Shown: positions 18,433 through 26,416, counted from the stretch's first letter. The stretch: DNA of 64,000 bases from Oribacterium sinus (GCF_014202695.1 NZ_JACHHH010000002.1:248001-312000), one strand, 5' to 3'. Notes: a model not told the origin generated them from the sequence alone. Translations and numbers: made by a program.

Positions 18433-19053
18433 ATGTTTGAACAGGTAAAATTAGACTATGCTTTTGATGCTTTGGAGCCCCACATTGATACATTAACTAT
18501 GGAGACTCATTATGGAAAACACCATGCAGCATATACGAAGAACTTTAATGAAGCAGTGGATAAAGCAGGTCTTAGCAATAAATCCGTAGAGGACATTCTA
18601 TCTTCTCTATCCTCTGTATCTGATGAAGCCTTAAGAAACACTTTACAGAACAATGGTGGCGGGTATTACAATCATAATTTGTATTTTTCTATTTTGAGCC
18701 CTAAGAAAGATACAAAGCCCAGTCCGGCGTTGGAAGAAGCTATTAAGAGAGATTTCGGTTCTCTTGATAAGCTGATAGAGACTTTGCAGAATCTTGCTTT
18801 AGGACAGTTTGGATCAGGCTGGGCATTCCTTTCCGTAGATAAGGAAGGAAAGCTATATGCCACCAAGGCAGCAAATCAGAATAATCCCTTTATGGAAGAG
18901 GGAAAGCATACCCCAATATTAGCTTTAGATGTATGGGAACATGCCTATTATCTAAAGTATAAGAATTTGAGAGGAGATTATGTAAAGAATTTCTTTGAAG
19001 TTTTGGATTGGGAGAAGGTAAGCAAAAATTACGAAAATAGCAGAGCCGAGTAA
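18433..19053 (+). CDS. sodA: Superoxide dismutase (Fe/Mn)
   Basis: Cytoplasmic enzyme converting superoxide to hydrogen peroxide and oxygen, relevant for an anaerobe meeting air. 206 aa. Metal ligands expected of the Fe/Mn family are seen: His in METHYGKHHAAY, His in GGGYYNHNLYF, and Asp/His in LDVWEHAYYLKY, plus GSGWAFL. The position after GGG, often His or Gln-adjacent, is Tyr here. Fe or Mn specificity cannot be told. ATG at 18433 has AAAGGAGGATTT upstream. A terminator follows. Confidence 0.95.
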   Translation: MFEQVKLDYAFDALEPHIDTLTMETHYGKHHAAYTKNFNEAVDKAGLSNKSVEDILSSLSSVSDEALRNTLQNNGGGYYNHNLYFSILSPKKDTKPSPALEEAIKRDFGSLDKLIETLQNLALGQFGSGWAFLSVDKEGKLYATKAANQNNPFMEEGKHTPILALDVWEHAYYLKYKNLRGDYVKNFFEVLDWEKVSKNYENSRAE

Positions 19054-19095
19054 ATCAGGCATTCTCCTTTGAGATGTAGCTCTAAGCCCTTTTTG

Positions 19096-19130
19096 AAAGA
19101 CGATAGAACTTTAACTCTATCGTCTTTTTT
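19096..19130 (+). terminator. Terminator after sodA
   Basis: AAAGACGATAGA / TCTATCGTCTTT stem with T6 tail. Confidence 0.85.
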
Positions 19131-19204
19131 GTAGTTAAAAAAGGAAGAAAACAATCCGGAGAACAGGGAGCGATTACTTCTGTTCAAGTCTCCCTTTGGG
19201 CAAT

Positions 19205-19246
19205 AAAAAAGTCTTCTATGATTTGTTTTTATCATAGAAGACCTTT
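19205..19246 (-). terminator. Terminator of the minus-strand stress cluster
   Basis: Read on the minus strand: GGTCTTCTATGAT, loop, ATCATAGAAGAC followed by T6. It ends transcription of the CsbD cluster and faces the sodA terminator. Confidence 0.85.
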
Positions 19247-19253
19247 AATTCTT

Positions 19254-19290
19254 AACAAGTGATGCAGGCGAAGCCTGAGACATATTGTTT
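19254..19290. repeat. REP-like palindrome, divergent copy
   Basis: AACAAGTGATGCAGGC-GAA-GCCTGAGACATATTGTT forms an imperfect hairpin. Its left flank (ATTCTTAACAAGTG) matches the copy at 20698 almost exactly, while the inner stem differs but still pairs. Confidence 0.5.
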
Positions 19291-19314
19291 AAATTTATTG
19301 AATATCTATCCGGG

Positions 19315-19518
19315 CTACTTCTGGTCTTTGTTTACAACATTTTTGACACCTTCAATGGTTCCGTCAATGGCATCTTTAACATCTTCAGCAACTTCTTTTA
19401 TTTTAGAGGTTACCTTTTCAGCAGCACCTTCTTTTTCTATTTTTTTGTCGCCGCTTACTTTACCTAAACCTTCTTTTAATGCGCCTTTTGCTTGATCAAT
19501 TTTATCTTCTAATGACAT
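19315..19518 (-). CDS. CsbD-family stress protein
   Basis: 67-aa highly charged protein with the CsbD pattern: [20 protein letters not shown] followed by KKIEKEG and a helical tail ([23 protein letters not shown]). CsbD-like proteins are general-stress induced in Bacillus and others; their molecular function is unknown. Start ATG is preceded on its strand by AAAGGAGAAATA. It is the last gene of a minus-strand trio with a related protein and GlsB. Confidence 0.85.
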   Translation of the reverse strand: MSLEDKIDQAKGALKEGLGKVSGDKKIEKEGAAEKVTSKIKEVAEDVKDAIDGTIEGVKNVVNKDQK

Positions 19519-19541
19519 AGTTATTTCTCCTTTCGAATCAT

Positions 19542-19895
19542 TTATTCAAATTCATCTTCTACACTGTTTTTAACACCGTCAACCGCTCCGTCTATAGCGT
19601 GTTTAACATTTCTAGCAACGCCACGCACTTTAGCAAATACTTTTTTAGTCGCTCCTCTTGTTTGGAGTCTATTGTTACCGATTCCTTTTCCGATACCTTC
19701 TTCTAATGTTCCTACAGCCTGATCGATTTTTAATTCCACTTTATGGAAAAAAACAAAGAAGACTGAAACAACAACTAGTGCAGATATAATAGAAGATATC
19801 AATGAAATTACAGCTATATTCTTGCTACTAATTCCTTTATCTACTCCCTCCTTTAATGTTGTTATAGCTTGGTCAATTTTTTCTTCTATTGACAT
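19542..19895 (-). CDS. CsbD-like protein with an inserted membrane segment
   Basis: 117 aa. The N-terminus ([21 protein letters not shown]) looks like the start of a CsbD domain, then comes a hydrophobic segment (~residues 25-52: [22 protein letters not shown]), then a second CsbD-like start ([18 protein letters not shown]) and the CsbD tail ([13 protein letters not shown]). So it reads as a partial duplication of its neighbour split by a transmembrane helix. ATG at 19895 has AAGGAGG upstream; an extension to 19928 has no ribosome site. Function unknown, probably envelope stress. Confidence 0.75.
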   Translation of the reverse strand: MSIEEKIDQAITTLKEGVDKGISSKNIAVISLISSIISALVVVSVFFVFFHKVELKIDQAVGTLEEGIGKGIGNNRLQTRGATKKVFAKVRGVARNVKHAIDGAVDGVKNSVEDEFE

Positions 19896-20003
19896 ATGCA
19901 CCTCCTTCTTTTGCGTAAATTTCATCAAAAAAGATAAAATCTCAGATACGATTAGTTATATTTGCCAGTATAACACACAAAGAACGTCTATTTTCTAAAA
20001 AGA

Positions 20004-20246
20004 TTATGAATGTTTTTTACCAAAGAAAAATGATACGACGGCAATAACACATACAGCTCCAATGATAGAGGGTACTAATGACATTCCAGCTAGAGTTGGA
20101 CCCCATGTGCCAAACAGTGTTTGACCAACGGATGAACCTATCAAACCTGCAAGGATGTTGGCAATTAGCCCCATTGCTCCACCTTTTCCTGTAATAATTC
20201 CTGCAATAAAACCTATAAAGCCTCCTGCAATAATTGACCAAATCAT
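20004..20246 (-). CDS. GlsB/YeaQ/YmgE-family small membrane protein
   Basis: 80 aa with three hydrophobic segments and the family pattern IIAGGFIGFIAGIITGKGG ... GLIANILAGLIGSSVG ... IIGAVCVIAVVSFFFGKK. Formerly called transglycosylase-associated; linked to stress responses, mechanism unknown. ATG at 20246 follows GAAAGGACAAAA on its strand. First gene of the minus-strand cluster, divergent from the thiamine operon. The shared upstream region contains a REP-like palindrome. Confidence 0.88.
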   Translation of the reverse strand: MIWSIIAGGFIGFIAGIITGKGGAMGLIANILAGLIGSSVGQTLFGTWGPTLAGMSLVPSIIGAVCVIAVVSFFFGKKHS

Positions 20247-20314
20247 ATTTTTGTCCTTTCTAGTTATCCTATACATTTGTTATTAAATTCAAAGTATAAG
20301 ATGCTTTTATTCAT

Positions 20315-20350
20315 AACGAGTATCGCTCGCAAAGCGTGTGATATCTCATT
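20315..20350. repeat. REP-like palindrome, copy
   Basis: AACGAGTATCGCTCGC-AAA-GCGTGTGATATCTCATT. Nearly identical to 54392-54427, including the flank TTATTCAT. It lies between the divergent stress cluster and the thiamine operon. Confidence 0.75.
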
Positions 20351-20477
20351 GTAGTTATGCATTATTATACAGCATTTATGTAAACAATAAAAATAAATTA
20401 TATTTGATACTAGATAAAAAATATTTATACATCAAGTTAAAAAGAGTGCAAGTAAATAGCTGTATCAACGCACAGTA

Positions 20478-20505
20478 TTGACATTTGTTCTAGACAACCT
20501 ATAAT
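20478..20505 (+). promoter_or_regulatory. Sigma-A promoter of the thiamine operon
   Basis: TTGACA (20478-20483), 16-base spacer, TATAAT (20500-20505), both perfect consensus, directly in front of the TPP riboswitch. Confidence 0.9.
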
Positions 20506-20514
20506 GAAAAATAA

Positions 20515-20603
20515 ACAACGGGGAGCTCATTGAGAGCTGAGAGTGGATTGAACAATCCTGACCCATAACCTGATTTGGATAATGCCAACGTAGGGAAATA
20601 GTC
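20515..20603 (+). ncRNA. TPP riboswitch (THI element)
   Basis: Thiamine pyrophosphate-sensing leader RNA. Conserved blocks seen: GGGGAGCTC, GCTGAGAGTGG, CCTGACCCATAACCTGATT and GGATAATGCCAACGTAGGGA. It starts about ten bases after a perfect promoter and is followed by an intrinsic terminator 60 bases downstream, so transcriptional control (off with TPP) is expected. It governs thiM, thiE, thiD, a methyltransferase, tenA and a HAD phosphatase. Confidence 0.97.
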
Positions 20604-20661
20604 CGCTAAGGGACAGGTACTTATGATTCTTCATTCTGCATCTCATGAGACCATGAATTCT

Positions 20662-20692
20662 ACGCTATCCTTTTTGGGGATGGCGTTTTTTA
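20662..20692 (+). terminator. Terminator controlled by the TPP riboswitch
   Basis: ACGCTATCC / GGATGGCGT stem followed by T6. Position between riboswitch and first gene fits a regulated expression platform. Confidence 0.8.
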
Positions 20693-20697
20693 TTCTT

Positions 20698-20733
20698 AAC
20701 AAGTGTCGCTCGCGTAGTGTGCGGTATCTCGTT
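20698..20733. repeat. REP-like palindrome, copy in the thiamine leader
   Basis: AACAAGTGTCGCTCGC-GTA-GTGTGCGGTATCTCGTT, right after the riboswitch terminator. The rest of the leader to 20863 contains two direct repeats around TCAGGAAATA...GGTCT (about 20778-20830), without a credible gene. Confidence 0.65.
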
Positions 20734-20877
20734 CCACTTTATTCTGCTTATATTTCTCTCCTAAAGTGTGTGAGACCTCATATGTCAGGAAATAGGAGGT
20801 CTTGCCTATCAGGAAATATAAGGTCTCGTCCATTAAGAAGCCGGCAAAGAAGTTTACAGAAAGAAAGGAGCTAAAAA

Positions 20878-21696
20878 GTGAAGGAATGTTTGGAAAATGT
20901 CAGAAGGAAAGCCCCATTGGTGCATAATATTACAAATTATGTAACGGTAAATGATGTGGCAAATGTAATCCTGGCCATAGGTGCCAGTCCGATTATGGCG
21001 GATGATAGGGAAGAGGTGGAAGAGATTACTTCCTTATGCGAGGGGCTAAACATCAATATCGGAACCCTGAACCAAAGAACTATAGAGGCCATGCATTTGG
21101 CAGGAAAGAAAGCCAATGCTCTTCAACATAAAATTCTCTTGGATCCTGTGGGAGCCGGAGCTTCCGCTCTTAGGACGAAAACAGCCCTTTCCTTAATGAA
21201 GGAAGTGCATTTTGATGTGATTCGGGGAAATGTCTCCGAAGTGAAAGCTTTGGCATTGGGAAGCCAATCCACAAAGGGCGTGGATGCGGATGCTGTGGAT
21301 GTGGTGAGAGAGGAAAATCTTCAAAAGATGCTATTCTTTGCGAAAAAATATGCACAAAGTTTTGGTACTATCCTTGCCATTACAGGGGCAATCGATCTGG
21401 TGACGGATGGGGAAAAGGCTTATGTTATTCGGAATGGTTGCCAAGAAATGAGTAGGATTACCGGTACAGGTTGCCAGCTCTCCGGATTGATTAGCGCATT
21501 TCTAGCGGCAAATCCGGAGAATGCCTTGGAAGCAGTTGCAGCAGCCACCTGCGCTATGGGGCTTGCCGGAGAAATCGGGAAGGCCCATTTGCTGGAAGGG
21601 GAGGGAAATGCCACTTATCGGAATCGCATTATAGACGCTGTCAGCCTGATGACAGGGGAGGAGCTGGAAAAAGGAGCGAAGTATGAAATTCGATAA
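20878..21696 (+). CDS. thiM: Hydroxyethylthiazole kinase
   Basis: Phosphorylates 4-methyl-5-(2-hydroxyethyl)thiazole for thiamine salvage. 272 aa; the ribokinase-like ThiM signatures HNITNYVT (near residue 16), ILLDPVGAGAS, VIRGNVSE and RITGTGCQLSG (anion hole and catalytic Cys region) are intact. GTG start at 20878 with AAAGGAG seven bases upstream. First gene of the riboswitch-controlled operon; its 3' end overlaps thiE by 14 bases, so translation is probably coupled. Confidence 0.95.
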   Translation: MKECLENVRRKAPLVHNITNYVTVNDVANVILAIGASPIMADDREEVEEITSLCEGLNINIGTLNQRTIEAMHLAGKKANALQHKILLDPVGAGASALRTKTALSLMKEVHFDVIRGNVSEVKALALGSQSTKGVDADAVDVVREENLQKMLFFAKKYAQSFGTILAITGAIDLVTDGEKAYVIRNGCQEMSRITGTGCQLSGLISAFLAANPENALEAVAAATCAMGLAGEIGKAHLLEGEGNATYRNRIIDAVSLMTGEELEKGAKYEIR

Positions 21697-22345
21697 AGAC
21701 TCCCTTTTACTGTATGCGGTGACGGATCGACATTGGCTTAAAGGAAGAAGCTTAAAAGAAGATGTGGAGTCTGCCTTAAAGGGTGGTGCAAGCTTTATCC
21801 AGCTACGGGAAAAGGAAGACATGGCTTTAGACCACGATGCCTATCTTCAGGAAGCCTTGGAAATAGGACGGCTGTGCAGAAGCTATGGGGTTCCCTTTGT
21901 TTTGGATGATGAGGTGGAACTGGCTATAGAAGCGGATGCGGACGGTGTTCATGTGGGGCAGGAAGACATGGAAGCGGGGATGGTTCGAGAAAAACTGGGA
22001 AAAGAGAAAATCTTGGGGGTATCGGTACAGACCGTGGAGGAAGCTATTCTTGCAAGGGAAAGAGGGGCGGACTATCTGGGCGTGGGGGCAGTGTTCACTA
22101 CAGGCTCCAAAAAAGATGCGGTGGATGTGAGTTTTGAAACCCTAAAAGCCATCTGTGAGGCGGTGGATCTTCCGGTGGTAGCCATCGGCGGTATTAGCAG
22201 AGAGAATGTGATGGAATTAAAGGATAGCGGTATTGCAGGGATAGCCGTGATTTCTGCAATTTTTGCAAAGCCGGATATAGAGGGGGCTACGGCGGATTTA
22301 CGAAAGCAGTGCCTAAAGGCGCTATTTCCGGAAAAGGAGCGATAG
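21683..22345 (+). CDS. thiE: Thiamine-phosphate synthase
   Basis: Joins HMP pyrophosphate and thiazole phosphate to thiamine monophosphate. 220-aa TIM-barrel protein with IQLREKE (PPi/substrate loop), VPFVLDDEVELA, DGVHVGQEDM and GVGAVFTTGSKKD, all ThiE hallmarks. ATG lies inside the end of thiM with AAAGGAGCG upstream. Confidence 0.95.
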   Translation: MKFDKDSLLLYAVTDRHWLKGRSLKEDVESALKGGASFIQLREKEDMALDHDAYLQEALEIGRLCRSYGVPFVLDDEVELAIEADADGVHVGQEDMEAGMVREKLGKEKILGVSVQTVEEAILARERGADYLGVGAVFTTGSKKDAVDVSFETLKAICEAVDLPVVAIGGISRENVMELKDSGIAGIAVISAIFAKPDIEGATADLRKQCLKALFPEKER

Positions 22346-22451
22346 GAGATTAAAGCTTTCTGTTGGCTGGAAGAATGATAGAGCATAAACCGACTCTCAA
22401 TCAGGAAAATTTAGGGTGGCAAGGTACTCTTAAAAGAAAGAAGGTAGGAAA

Positions 22452-23249
22452 ATGAGAACAGCATTAAGTATTGCAGGAAGTGACTCCAGTGGCGGTGCGG
22501 GCATTCAGGCGGATATCAAAACCATGACCATGAACGGCGTTTATGCCATGACAGCCATTACCGCCTTAACGGCACAGAACACCTGTGGCGTGAGGGGGAT
22601 TGTGGAAACAAGTCCGGATTTTCTGGGACAGCAGTTGGATGCGGTTTTTGAAGATATTTTCCCGGATGCAGTAAAGATTGGGATGGTCTCCTCAAAGGCA
22701 CTGATTGAAGTGATTGCGGAAAAATTGAAATTCTATGGGGCTAAGCATGTTGTTGTGGATCCGGTAATGGTGGCAACCAGCGGCGCAAGACTTATAGAGG
22801 ATGGGGCCCTTGATGCCTTAAAAAGGAAGCTTCTTCCTTTGGCTACGGTCATTACCCCAAACATTCCGGAGGCGGAAATCCTGACGGATAGCAGTATTAA
22901 AGATGCCGTTGGGATGGAGCAGGCAGCTCGCAGTCTTTCAGAAAAATACGGATGCTCAACCCTGGTAAAGGGAGGACACAGTATTAATGAAGCCAATGAT
23001 GTGCTGTTTACTATAGGGACAAGTAAAGAAATCTGGTTTCAAGGGAAAAGAATTTCAAATCCCAATACCCACGGTACCGGCTGTACCCTATCCAGCGCCA
23101 TTGCTGCCAACCTTGCCAAGGGCATGGAATTGGAAGAGGCCATAGAGAATGCCAAGGCTTATCTTTCCGCTGCTCTGGCAGCCATGCTGGATTTAGGGAA
23201 GGGTTCAGGCCCCTTGGCACATAATTACAAAATTTTAAGTGAATCGTAA
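22452..23249 (+). CDS. thiD: Hydroxymethylpyrimidine/phosphomethylpyrimidine kinase
   Basis: Phosphorylates HMP and HMP-P to HMP-PP. 265-aa ribokinase-fold protein: IAGSDSSGGAGIQADIKT at the N-terminus, VVDPVMVATSGARL, ITPNIPEAE, and NTHGTGCTLSSAIAANLAKG with the catalytic region. Together with thiM and thiE it completes salvage from both moieties; no de novo genes (thiC, thiG) lie in this operon. Confidence 0.95.
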   Translation: MRTALSIAGSDSSGGAGIQADIKTMTMNGVYAMTAITALTAQNTCGVRGIVETSPDFLGQQLDAVFEDIFPDAVKIGMVSSKALIEVIAEKLKFYGAKHVVVDPVMVATSGARLIEDGALDALKRKLLPLATVITPNIPEAEILTDSSIKDAVGMEQAARSLSEKYGCSTLVKGGHSINEANDVLFTIGTSKEIWFQGKRISNPNTHGTGCTLSSAIAANLAKGMELEEAIENAKAYLSAALAAMLDLGKGSGPLAHNYKILSES

Positions 23250-23271
23250 AGATGAAAAGGAGAGTATAGTA

Positions 23272-23979
23272 ATGGAAAAGACAAGAAAACAAAAATTTGA
23301 CGGATTTGCCAATCTTTATGACGAGTGGTTTATGAAGAACGAAAATCTGTTTACCAGTGAACTGAGACTTTTTGAAAAGGCTCTAGGAGACATTCAGGGA
23401 AAGAAGATCCTGTCCGTAGGATGCGGAAGCGGACTTTTTGAGAGTTACATAGACAGTTCCCATATTGAAGGTGTTGAACCATCAGAAGATATGGGGAAGA
23501 TTGCGGAGAAGCGGGGCGTGAAGATTCTTCAGTATGGCCTGATTGAGGATGTGGAACTAAAGGAGGAGAGCTATGACATCATCTATTTTAACGGAAGCTC
23601 CAGTTATATAGAAGATTTAAGTCCTGCTTACGGAAAATGCCTGAAGGCTTTAAAGAAAGAGGGAAAATTGATTCTGTTGGACGTTCCCAAGGAGAGTGCC
23701 TTCGGATTTATGTATCTTCTGGCCAAGAGTGTAAATAGCTATGAGCATGAATACTTGAAAGGTACTATGCCGGACTTGCCTTATCCCCTTGGCTTGGTAT
23801 CCACGGGAGTGTGGCATACCACGGAAGAGAAAATTAAGGTTTTGAAAAACCTGGGCATTCAAAACTTTTCCTTCTACCAGACCCTTTTGAAAAATCCCAT
23901 GTATACCAATGAGGAGCCGGAGGAAGTAGTAGAGGGCTATCAAAGCGGAGGATATGTTGCCATTATTGCGGAAAAGTAA
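23272..23979 (+). CDS. Class I SAM-dependent methyltransferase in the thiamine operon
   Basis: 235 aa with a typical class I fold: motif I ILSVGCGSGLFE (~residues 45-56), VEPSEDM (acidic loop binding the ribose), DIIYFNGSSSYIED (motif III region) and LILLDVPKES. The substrate is unknown. It sits between thiD and tenA, with a good ribosome site (AGGAG) before the ATG at 23272 and 22 bases overlapping nothing upstream, so it is co-transcribed under the TPP riboswitch. It may act on a thiamine degradation product or precursor, or be a passenger. Confidence 0.85.
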   Translation: MEKTRKQKFDGFANLYDEWFMKNENLFTSELRLFEKALGDIQGKKILSVGCGSGLFESYIDSSHIEGVEPSEDMGKIAEKRGVKILQYGLIEDVELKEESYDIIYFNGSSSYIEDLSPAYGKCLKALKKEGKLILLDVPKESAFGFMYLLAKSVNSYEHEYLKGTMPDLPYPLGLVSTGVWHTTEEKIKVLKNLGIQNFSFYQTLLKNPMYTNEEPEEVVEGYQSGGYVAIIAEK

Positions 23980-23991
23980 GGGTGAACTGAG

Positions 23992-24702
23992 ATGAAACTA
24001 TCGGAACTTCTCTATGAGAAGACAGAGAGCCTCTGGCTTTCCTCTACGGAAGAGCCTTTTTTGATAAAAATGGCGGAAGGGATTCTGGATCAGAGTCTTT
24101 TCCGCAACTACATGCTACAGGATTATTTCTATATTCTGGAGTATATCAAGATTCTTAAAGAACTGCGTTCTCTTGCGAAAAAGCCTGCCATGCAGCGTTT
24201 TATGGAGGAGATTATTTCTGTTACCGAGAAGGAGTGCTTCTTGGTTCATATTCCGGAAATGAAGAAGCTGGGCATAGGGGATGAAGAGATAGAAAAGACT
24301 AGGGCTTGTCAGGTAGTCTGGGACTATACTTCTTATATCCATAAACAAGTCAAGGAGGAAGGATTTTTGGCAGGACTTACGGCATTGCTACAGTGCTCCT
24401 GGAGCTATGCCTATATAGGGCAGAAAATGACGGAAAAATACGGGAGTACCATACCATTATCTCCGTATAAAGCATGGTTTGAAGCCTACTCTGCCAAAGA
24501 GTATGTAGAGGCCAATCAACTGTGGATAGACAGTTTGGACAGTGAATGGGAAACCGTGAAATCTGAGAATATAAGGCAAGAAGTGGAAACTACAGAGAAA
24601 CTTTGCAGGATTTTTCAAAGCTGCGCAGAATATGAACTTTTGCTATGGCAGAGCCTATATCAAGGCATTACGAAAATGAAAGGTATAGGAGGTGGAAATT
24701 GA
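23992..24702 (+). CDS. tenA: TenA family aminopyrimidine aminohydrolase (thiaminase II)
   Basis: Hydrolyses 4-amino-5-aminomethyl-2-methylpyrimidine (a thiamine breakdown product) to HMP. 236 aa, all-alpha. The active-site cysteine falls at C135 in LLQCSWSYAYIG, the same number as in B. subtilis TenA, and a C-terminal glutamate lies in AEYELLLWQ. The salvage role fits the operon. Its stop overlaps the TTG start of the next gene (4 bases). Confidence 0.92.
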   Translation: MKLSELLYEKTESLWLSSTEEPFLIKMAEGILDQSLFRNYMLQDYFYILEYIKILKELRSLAKKPAMQRFMEEIISVTEKECFLVHIPEMKKLGIGDEEIEKTRACQVVWDYTSYIHKQVKEEGFLAGLTALLQCSWSYAYIGQKMTEKYGSTIPLSPYKAWFEAYSAKEYVEANQLWIDSLDSEWETVKSENIRQEVETTEKLCRIFQSCAEYELLLWQSLYQGITKMKGIGGGN

Positions 24703-25352
24703 TTAAGGGAGTCATATTTGATATAGACGGAACCCTGCTGGATTCCATGCCTGTATGGAATCATTTGGGAGAGCGCTATCTTCAGAAAATGGGTTTCAAA
24801 GAAGAGGAGACAGAGGGGCTTAGCCAAAGAATTTCTACCATGCCCTTTACAGAGGGGTTTCGATATATAAAGAAGGAATATTCTCTGGACATTGCGGAAG
24901 AGAAGATTCGAGAACAGCTTCAGGAAATGATCGCAGGGGCTTACTGCGATGAGATAGCCTTAAAAGCGGGAGCCAAAGAATATTTACAATTTCTGAAGGA
25001 ACGTGGAATTCCTTGCATCCTTGCAACAGCAGGAGACGCTTCTTTGGTTACCGCTGCCCTAAAACGGCTTAAGGTATGGGAGGAGTTCCAAGGACTTTTG
25101 CTTTGCGAAGAATTTAATACCTCCAAGCGGGAGGCAAAGATTTATCAATTGGCTATGGAACGACTTTCCTTATCTCGACCGGAGGAGGTATTGGTTTGTG
25201 AAGATGTGCTCCATGCCGTCAAAAGCGCAAAACAGGCAGGATTTCAGGTTTGCGGAATCCTGGATGAAGCGAATAGGGAAGATTGGGAGAAGATTAAGAA
25301 GATGGCAGACTTTACGGCTAAGGGTTTTTATGAACTTGTCTTCTTTTCTTGA
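24699..25352 (+). CDS. HAD-superfamily phosphatase (beta-phosphoglucomutase-like)
   Basis: 217 aa with HAD motifs: DIDGTLLDS (motif I, near residue 8), ILATAGDASL (motif II region), and VCEDVLHAVKSAKQAGF (motif IV), with an alpha-helical cap after motif I. Likely phosphatase of a small metabolite. The start is TTG at 24699, six bases after AGGAGG, overlapping the tenA stop; longer ATG forms have no ribosome site. Being last in the TPP-controlled operon suggests thiamine monophosphate or a pyrimidine phosphate as substrate, an inference only. Confidence 0.85.
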   Translation: MIKGVIFDIDGTLLDSMPVWNHLGERYLQKMGFKEEETEGLSQRISTMPFTEGFRYIKKEYSLDIAEEKIREQLQEMIAGAYCDEIALKAGAKEYLQFLKERGIPCILATAGDASLVTAALKRLKVWEEFQGLLLCEEFNTSKREAKIYQLAMERLSLSRPEEVLVCEDVLHAVKSAKQAGFQVCGILDEANREDWEKIKKMADFTAKGFYELVFFS

Positions 25353-25472
25353 CTGAAGTGGGTAATATAATAGAGTAAAGATTTTGTCAGTTGATAAAGA
25401 AATAAAAAGAGGGTAATATAATACATCTTGAAAGAATATTACTTGGGAAGTATAATTTATGTAAATAAAGGA

Positions 25473-25501
25473 TTGACATTAATTAGAATAGTTGGTACCT
25501 T
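25473..25501 (+). promoter_or_regulatory. Probable promoter of the toxI-toxN locus
   Basis: TTGACA (25473-25478), 17-base spacer, TACCTT at 25496-25501 as weak -10. Placed about ten bases before the repeat array. Confidence 0.6.
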
Positions 25502-25507
25502 GATTGA

Positions 25508-25630
25508 TGAAGTTTGGTGATTCTCCGCCATTTTAAAGAGAGAGACGATAAGGTTTGGTGATTCTCAGCCGATAAGTGGGAAGCGATAAGGTTTGGTGAT
25601 CAGCGACCATGATAGCTGATGATAAAGGAA
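25508..25630 (+). ncRNA. ToxI-like RNA antitoxin repeat array (type III toxin-antitoxin)
   Basis: Three head-to-tail units begin GTTTGGTGAT at 25512, 25553 and 25591 (spacings 41 and 38), the first two ending GACGATAAG or GCGATAAG. Each unit has a potential short stem of different sequence: TCTC/GAGA in unit 1, GATCAGC/GCTGAT in unit 3. This is the arrangement of type III systems: promoter, tandem RNA repeats of about 35-45 nt, intrinsic terminator, toxin gene. Copy number of 2-3 resembles the AbiQ and CptIN groups. In such systems the repeats are cut by the toxin and bind it as pseudoknots. Confidence 0.8.
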
Positions 25631-25658
25631 GGGAGGCCTCTTGGCCTCCCTCTTTTTG
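25631..25658 (+). terminator. Terminator between toxI array and toxin gene
   Basis: GGGAGGCC-TCTT-GGCCTCCC followed by TCTTTTT. In type III systems this hairpin sets the excess of antitoxin RNA over toxin mRNA. Confidence 0.92.
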
Positions 25659-25671
25659 TGAGGAGGTAAAA

Positions 25672-26296
25672 TTGAACTTTAAAGAATATCGTTTTGTATT
25701 CATAGATACAGCTTATTTGAAATATTTACATAATTATGATTCTGAAATATTTTTTTCGGCAGATACAGACTATTCTAAAAAGCCACACTTAGGAATTTTA
25801 ATTAATTGTCATGGTAGAAAATATGTAATTCCTCTTACTTCTGCAAAGCGAAAACATAGTGGATGGAGAGATGTGACAGCAACAAATTATCGTATATATG
25901 AAGAGATTGATATAAGGACAACTGTGACTGATAGATACGATGTTATTGTTGACCAAACCGATATTAATAAGTTACGGCAGAACGGTATTCCGGAAGAAGA
26001 GTTTGCTTATCATAAGAAAAGAATTCTTTCTGTAATTAGAAATTAAAAAGATGTTACCGGTAGTAGAAGGGGTATATTCTTATGCAGAATTAAGCACAAG
26101 ATCAACTGAAATTGAAGACGAACAAAGAAGAAACTTAATGATAAAAGAGTATTTCTTCTGTAAAAAAATAAAAACCCAGATTGAAAGCAAGGCTAAAAAA
26201 ATTTATGAAAGGCAAATAATGTCCGGTGTGGTTGCACCGTATCATTGCAATTATAAGCTTTTAGAATCTGTAGCAGATGCGTATAAAAATGAATGA
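25672..26296 (+). pseudogene. ToxN/AbiQ-family endoribonuclease toxin, split by a frameshift
   Basis: Type III toxin, a sequence-specific endoRNase. The first frame (25672-26046; TTG start five bases after AGGAGG) encodes 124 aa with the family features KPHLGIL and YVIPLTSAKRKH, the T-S-x-K active-site region. It stops after RILSVIRN. The second frame (+1; ATG at 26051, ORF to 26296) continues with MLPVVEGVYS, then KEYFFCKKIK and IYERQI...CNYKLLES, the C-terminal helices of the family. Reading across with one base removed near 26035 gives RILSV-LEIKKMLPVV, so a single-base insertion explains the split. Together about 200 aa, near the family length. More AT-rich than neighbouring genes, suggesting transfer. 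Probably inactive unless frameshifting occurs. Confidence 0.8.
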
Positions 26297-26416
26297 GTTT
26301 TGAATTAGTAAATATTTCCTCAAAACATTCTCATTAAATCATTATCTTGTGGCAAAATTGATGCTTTTATGGTAAAATTCCAGATACAATTAAACATTTT
26401 GTACAGGAGGAATTTT

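Noticed and set aside
20623-20874. 83-codon open frame between the TPP riboswitch and thiM
   Set aside because: It crosses the terminator and a palindromic repeat, has no ribosome site and no family-like composition; it is leader sequence.
25512-25610. CRISPR array or simple direct repeats before the toxin
   Set aside because: The type III antitoxin arrangement (promoter, repeats, terminator, toxin) explains them better.
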